Below, piece by piece: positions 60,740 to 64,000 of a stretch of DNA of 64,000 nt. The translations under genes and the position numbers were made by a program. Source of the DNA: an uncultured Paenibacillus sp. (lineage in GTDB: Bacteria; Bacillota; Bacilli; Paenibacillales; Paenibacillaceae). Every line of letters starts with the position of its first letter. Position 1 is the first letter of the stretch. The notes beneath the pieces were generated by a model. The model saw only the letters and a list, made by a program, of their open reading frames with translations, did not search any database and had not been told where the DNA came from. The stretch is taken from assembly GCA_937895345.1 (NCBI GenBank), contig CALAWP010000054.1, positions 1 to 64,000 on the forward strand. The letters run 5' to 3'.

Positions 60740-63118
60740 TCACCCGCCCGAATCGCGGTATTCGCTAGGCGTAATGCCGACCAGCTTTTTGAATATCCGG
60801 TTAAAATAACGCTGCTGGTAGCCGACCGCCTCCGCGACGTCGTTAATTTTCATATCCGTCCCTCGGAGCAGCTCCTTCGCCTTTGCGATGCGCAGCCCGG
60901 TCAAATAATCGATAAAGTTGATGCCAGTCACCGACTTGAACAGCCGGCTCAATGCATAAGTGCTCATGCCGGCCAGGTCGGCGCAGCTTTCCAGCGAAAT
61001 ATCCTCCTTATACCGGGACTTGATATATTGAATCGTAGCGTCGATCACCTGCTTCTGCTGAACGCCGGCTCTGGCCTCCCGTTCGTACAAATACGGGAAA
61101 ATGACCTTTTCCTTCATCCAGCGAATCATCATGCCGGGCTCCTTCATTTTCGAAAGCCGTTCAAACCGGTTTTCGCCGCCGTACAGCCGCGCCGGGTTAA
61201 TGCCGGACTCCAGCATCATATGCTGAATGCTTCCGAGCAATTGAAGCATGTTTTGCTGAATTTGCAATTCGGTGCCGCCTTTGTCCACCGCCTCCTCGAC
61301 AAACCGCTCCAGCAGCTTTTCCGCAATCGGACCTTCGCCGCTTCTTAAAGCGCCCAGCAAATCCATCTCCAGCTCGAACGGATAAGCGGCCGCGGCGTCA
61401 TCGATGTCTTCGGCGAATTCGGACAGCTCGATCACCTGATTCCGGTTGACGAACTGCCGGAAGCCGGCGGCGCGCTCCAGCTCCAGCATAACGGCCCGCA
61501 TTCGCTTGACGTCCGCCTCCGCACGGCTGACGGCGACCGTAACCTGCATGCGCAGCAGCCGGTTGACCGCCGCCGTGACGTCGTCGGACATGTCGCGGAG
61601 CTCGCTGGCGATGTCCAGATGATCGGGTGCGATGATAAACAAACCGACCGAGAGGTTATGAAAGTTCATGGCGTGAAATTGCTCAAAACGGCTGGAGGCC
61701 AGCTCTTCGGCAATATTATAGGCGGCGAACGTCACCAGACTTTCGTCGTCGGACGTCATCGGAATGTCCATCCGGTCCATCCCCGTCAACCGGATTTGCA
61801 TCAGAACAAATAAATGATGGTCCACCTGCCAGCCTAACCGGCGCATCCTTTCCCGCAAATCGTGCTCGGAATACGACAGCAGATGTCCTTGAAGCAGCTG
61901 CAGCAAAAACCCTTCCCGCAGCAGCGGCTGCTGGCTCCGGAGCTTCTTCTGCAGCTCCAAGCTTTCGACGGCCGTTTCCCTCCACGCCATTTCGATAACT
62001 TGAAATTCGTCCTGGCCCTGCTGCGGCGAAAGCTCGGGATGAAGCGCGCGCAGCAGCCGGGCTACCGGCGAATACATGCGCAGCGATACGAGCCAGGAGA
62101 GCGCCAGCGCGAGCAGCAGGCTGGCGGCGCTGATGGCCACAATAATTTGGGACAGCGCCACGATGGGCGAAGTAATGCTCGACATCGGCGATGCGGAGAC
62201 GTACGTCCATTCGCTGTCGATGCGATGGAGCGAACCGTAGGAGACCGAATACGACGTCCCTTCGTGCGCCATCACAAACGTTCCCCGCTTGTCGCGCCCC
62301 GGCGTGATGCGTTCCTTCAACGCTTGCTCCAATCCGGCTTCGGCCGGATTGTCCGAGATCAGCGTCTGTCCGCGCGCGTTCAACAGAAACGTGACGCCCT
62401 CGTTATACGGCGTCATCGTCCGGAGCAGATTGATCAGCTTGTCGCGCTTGATCGACACGGTCAGCACGCCGAACGGGGCGCTGCTCTCCCCCGGCACCTT
62501 GTGCACGAGAACGAGCGGATACTCCGGCGAGCTTACGGCATGCTCCGCAGCTTCCGCGCCGCCGCCGGCCGCCTCCTCCGCATGCTCCAGCCAATAAACC
62601 CTCCTCGGGTCGTCCAGCAGCGAACGGTAGCCTTCCGTCGTGTCCGGGTCGTAGATCCGATAATGCTCGGTCTTGAATACGACCGGAACTTCGCGGTCGA
62701 CATACAGCTCGACTTCATGAATGAGCGGATGGGAGCCTTGCATGACGACAAGCGATTTGCTGATGTCCCGGGTTTCCTGAAATTGATAAATAAAATCCAG
62801 ATGCTGCAGGCTGTAGCCGAAGCGCGGACTGAAGGCCCAATGCGACAAATCCAGCTCCAAATAACTGAGCTGGTCGTCCACGTTTTGAATCCGCTCTTCA
62901 ATCTGGCTTTGATGCAGCGCGCTCAGCTCCTCCTCCAGCTGATTGACGCTGAAAAAATAAATGCAAAGTCCGGTAATCAGCCCCGGAATGCTGGCCGTCA
63001 GCAGCAGCCATACGAGACTTTTTCGGTAAAACACGCCCTTTGTGCGATTCCCGGCACCGGCACCGGCGCCGGCTCCGAACCGGCTTCGATTCGGCCGCAG
63101 ACTGGTTCCGCTTGTCAT
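60740..63118 (-). CDS. Membrane-bound AraC-family sensor-regulator
   Basis: This 792-residue one-component regulator has a basic N-terminal stretch with a run of alternating Gly-Ala, TM1 at about 34-56 and an extracellular sensor of about 260 residues (dCache-like). TM2 lies at about 320-345. A long cytoplasmic region leads to a C-terminal AraC domain (ISLESCADLAGMSTYALSRL and INDVAEAVGYQQRYFNRIFK). Such proteins sense an extracellular sugar and bind DNA directly, with no separate kinase. It lies between a partial SBP upstream and a permease-SBP operon downstream and probably controls them. AAGGCGG lies before the ATG at 63118. Confidence 0.9.
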   Translation of the reverse strand: MTSGTSLRPNRSRFGAGAGAGAGNRTKGVFYRKSLVWLLLTASIPGLITGLCIYFFSVNQLEEELSALHQSQIEERIQNVDDQLSYLELDLSHWAFSPRFGYSLQHLDFIYQFQETRDISKSLVVMQGSHPLIHEVELYVDREVPVVFKTEHYRIYDPDTTEGYRSLLDDPRRVYWLEHAEEAAGGGAEAAEHAVSSPEYPLVLVHKVPGESSAPFGVLTVSIKRDKLINLLRTMTPYNEGVTFLLNARGQTLISDNPAEAGLEQALKERITPGRDKRGTFVMAHEGTSYSVSYGSLHRIDSEWTYVSASPMSSITSPIVALSQIIVAISAASLLLALALSWLVSLRMYSPVARLLRALHPELSPQQGQDEFQVIEMAWRETAVESLELQKKLRSQQPLLREGFLLQLLQGHLLSYSEHDLRERMRRLGWQVDHHLFVLMQIRLTGMDRMDIPMTSDDESLVTFAAYNIAEELASSRFEQFHAMNFHNLSVGLFIIAPDHLDIASELRDMSDDVTAAVNRLLRMQVTVAVSRAEADVKRMRAVMLELERAAGFRQFVNRNQVIELSEFAEDIDDAAAAYPFELEMDLLGALRSGEGPIAEKLLERFVEEAVDKGGTELQIQQNMLQLLGSIQHMMLESGINPARLYGGENRFERLSKMKEPGMMIRWMKEKVIFPYLYEREARAGVQQKQVIDATIQYIKSRYKEDISLESCADLAGMSTYALSRLFKSVTGINFIDYLTGLRIAKAKELLRGTDMKINDVAEAVGYQQRYFNRIFKKLVGITPSEYRDSGG

Positions 63119-63135
63119 CGCCCGCACCGCCTTTC

Positions 63136-63149
63136 TATGTATACGCTTT
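63136..63149 (-). promoter_or_regulatory. cre-like site upstream of the membrane AraC gene
   Basis: TGTATACGCTTTCA matches the CcpA consensus at 13 of 14 positions. It is 18 bases upstream of the ATG. Confidence 0.5.
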
Positions 63150-63250
63150 CACAAATGATTGCCCTAAGCCGCTAATTTTCCTATACTCCATTATCTCATA
63201 TCGCTGGGCGCCATCATACCGATTTTTCCGGTCAAATCGGCTACATATTA

Positions 63251-63283
63251 GAGAAGCCGCCGTTAGTTGGACGGCGACTTCTC
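63251..63283 (-). terminator. Hairpin at the end of the partial SBP gene
   Basis: Stem GAGAAGcCGCCGT/ACGGCGaCTTCTC (one mismatch) with the TAA stop of the SBP gene at the loop edge. It is followed by TAATATG on the minus strand. Probably a terminator. Confidence 0.65.
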
Positions 63284-64000
63284 CCTTTCCTCGATCGATT
63301 CCGATACTTCGCGCATGATCGTCGTTCCGCCCCCGTCCAGCCATTCCTCGACGAAAGCGTCGAACGCGTCCACCGGCAGCTCGCCGGTTATAATTTTGAG
63401 ATACGTTTCCTGCTCCAGCCGCTGCAGCCGTTCTCCGAACTCCCGGATGGCGGGCGTGCTTCCATAGAACAAGCTTTCCTTGCGGACCATCTCGGTTTTG
63501 CTGACGGCTCCCCCGAGCATGTAGGCCTGCGTGGTGCTCCATGCCTCCATATCTTTGCGGGGATTTTCCGTCTCGCGCAGCAAATTGTTGTAGAGCATCC
63601 GCGTATCCGGATCCAGCTTGTCGGGCGTAATCTCGCCGTTAACCGTCTGTTTGAGCAAATCGTGCCGCATGACGACGGCATCGGGATAATCCAGCAGCAA
63701 ATTAAACGGATAATAGTTGCGGAGCTGGATGCCGATCTGCTGCGCCTTCGCCCGTATTTCGGCCGTATGGTCGTCATCCGGCGCCGCGTTGCGTTCAAGG
63801 CGCGTCATCAGGTTCAGCACCTTCAAGGCCGCTTCGGGATGCGGATAGTCCTTGCGGACGACGATATAATGATCCGTCACGGGAGCCGTGCGGGTTACGA
63901 ATTTCCCGTCCTCGTCCAGCGGAACGGCGTATACCCGCCACTCCGCTTTCGTATCTTTGGACACCGAGTCGTTCAGCGGAAAATAAGGCGCCCACCACGG
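63263..64000 (-). CDS. Sugar-binding protein, C-terminal part, cut by the window edge
   Basis: The frame is open from the right edge (PWWAPYFPLNDSVSKD) to a TAA at 63263, giving 245 residues. VYAVPLDEDGKFVTRTAPVT, HPEAALKVLNLMTRLER and QTYLKIITGELPVDAFDAFV are typical of the C-terminal lobe of LplA-type SBPs. The signal peptide and N-lobe lie outside the window. It is upstream of the membrane AraC regulator on the same strand, so the locus may have two SBPs. Confidence 0.85.
   Translation of the reverse strand, partial: PWWAPYFPLNDSVSKDTKAEWRVYAVPLDEDGKFVTRTAPVTDHYIVVRKDYPHPEAALKVLNLMTRLERNAAPDDDHTAEIRAKAQQIGIQLRNYYPFNLLLDYPDAVVMRHDLLKQTVNGEITPDKLDPDTRMLYNNLLRETENPRKDMEAWSTTQAYMLGGAVSKTEMVRKESLFYGSTPAIREFGERLQRLEQETYLKIITGELPVDAFDAFVEEWLDGGGTTIMREVSESIEEREKSPSN

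Overview
The window looks like chromosome of a spore-forming Paenibacillaceae bacterium (Paenibacillus or Cohnella type). The reasons are many Lpl/Yes-type sugar ABC transporters paired with YesM/YesN-like two-component systems, strong AAGGAGG ribosome sites, a sigma-K gene fragment, a DUF5696 protein, and interspersed short repeats. Almost every gene is on the minus strand. No rRNA, tRNA, CRISPR array or intact insertion sequence was seen.

Layout. (1) 1-2.3 kb is an AT-richer accessory patch. It holds one intact RelBE-like toxin-antitoxin pair, a second antitoxin with a decayed toxin, an imperfect direct repeat carrying terminator-like hairpins, a strongly structured 139-bp element, a possible JetA remnant and a sigma-K fragment cut after about 66 codons. 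(2) 2.3-7.7 kb holds a two-gene PD-(D/E)XK nuclease module, a short UvrA-like ATPase, a RibD/DHFR-like reductase, an IS1595-type transposase scar and a SatA-like acetyltransferase. (3) 7.7-16.3 kb is a xylan-type sugar locus: histidine kinase, response regulator, lipoprotein SBP, two permeases and a GH43 enzyme. (4) 16.6-19 kb holds a two-domain VOC protein and an ECF sigma factor with a 330-residue extension. (5) 19.1-29.5 kb is a second sugar locus: response regulator, kinase (probable CTG start), two permeases, SBP, an unrecognised 450-residue protein and a GH88 unsaturated glucuronyl hydrolase. A decayed PL8 polysaccharide lyase lies just upstream, which suggests uronic-acid polysaccharide or glycosaminoglycan use. 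(6) 29.5-30.9 kb holds repeats and a UPF0173 metal-dependent hydrolase. (7) 31.2-48 kb is a beta-mannan locus: GH26 mannanase lipoprotein, LacI regulator, SBP, a 993-residue SBP fused to binding domains, two permeases, an NHL/TPR membrane protein, a YIP1 protein, a DUF5696 protein, two more permeases and a GH113 enzyme. It has a clear promoter and LacI/CcpA-like operators. (8) 48.2-48.5 and 55.8-55.9 kb carry two clusters of an 18-bp palindrome spaced about 52 bp apart. (9) 48.7-51.5 kb is a ba3-type cytochrome oxidase operon with a separate CuA-type lipoprotein. (10) 51.6-57 kb holds an AraC regulator divergent from an unrecognised 573-residue protein, a frameshifted VanW gene, a single-domain CheY and short tandem repeats. 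(11) 57-64 kb is a further sugar uptake locus with a membrane-bound AraC sensor and a partial SBP at the window edge.

Taken together the window encodes polysaccharide foraging. Secreted or cell-bound GH26, and PL8 in an ancestor, release oligosaccharides. Lipoprotein SBPs and permease pairs import them. Cytoplasmic GH43, GH88 and GH113 enzymes finish hydrolysis. Each locus has its own sensor (YesM/YesN, LacI or AraC), and several have CcpA-type cre-like sites. No dedicated ATPase gene for these importers lies in the window, so they probably share an MsmX-type ATPase encoded elsewhere. All family names come from reading the sequence; no database search was run.
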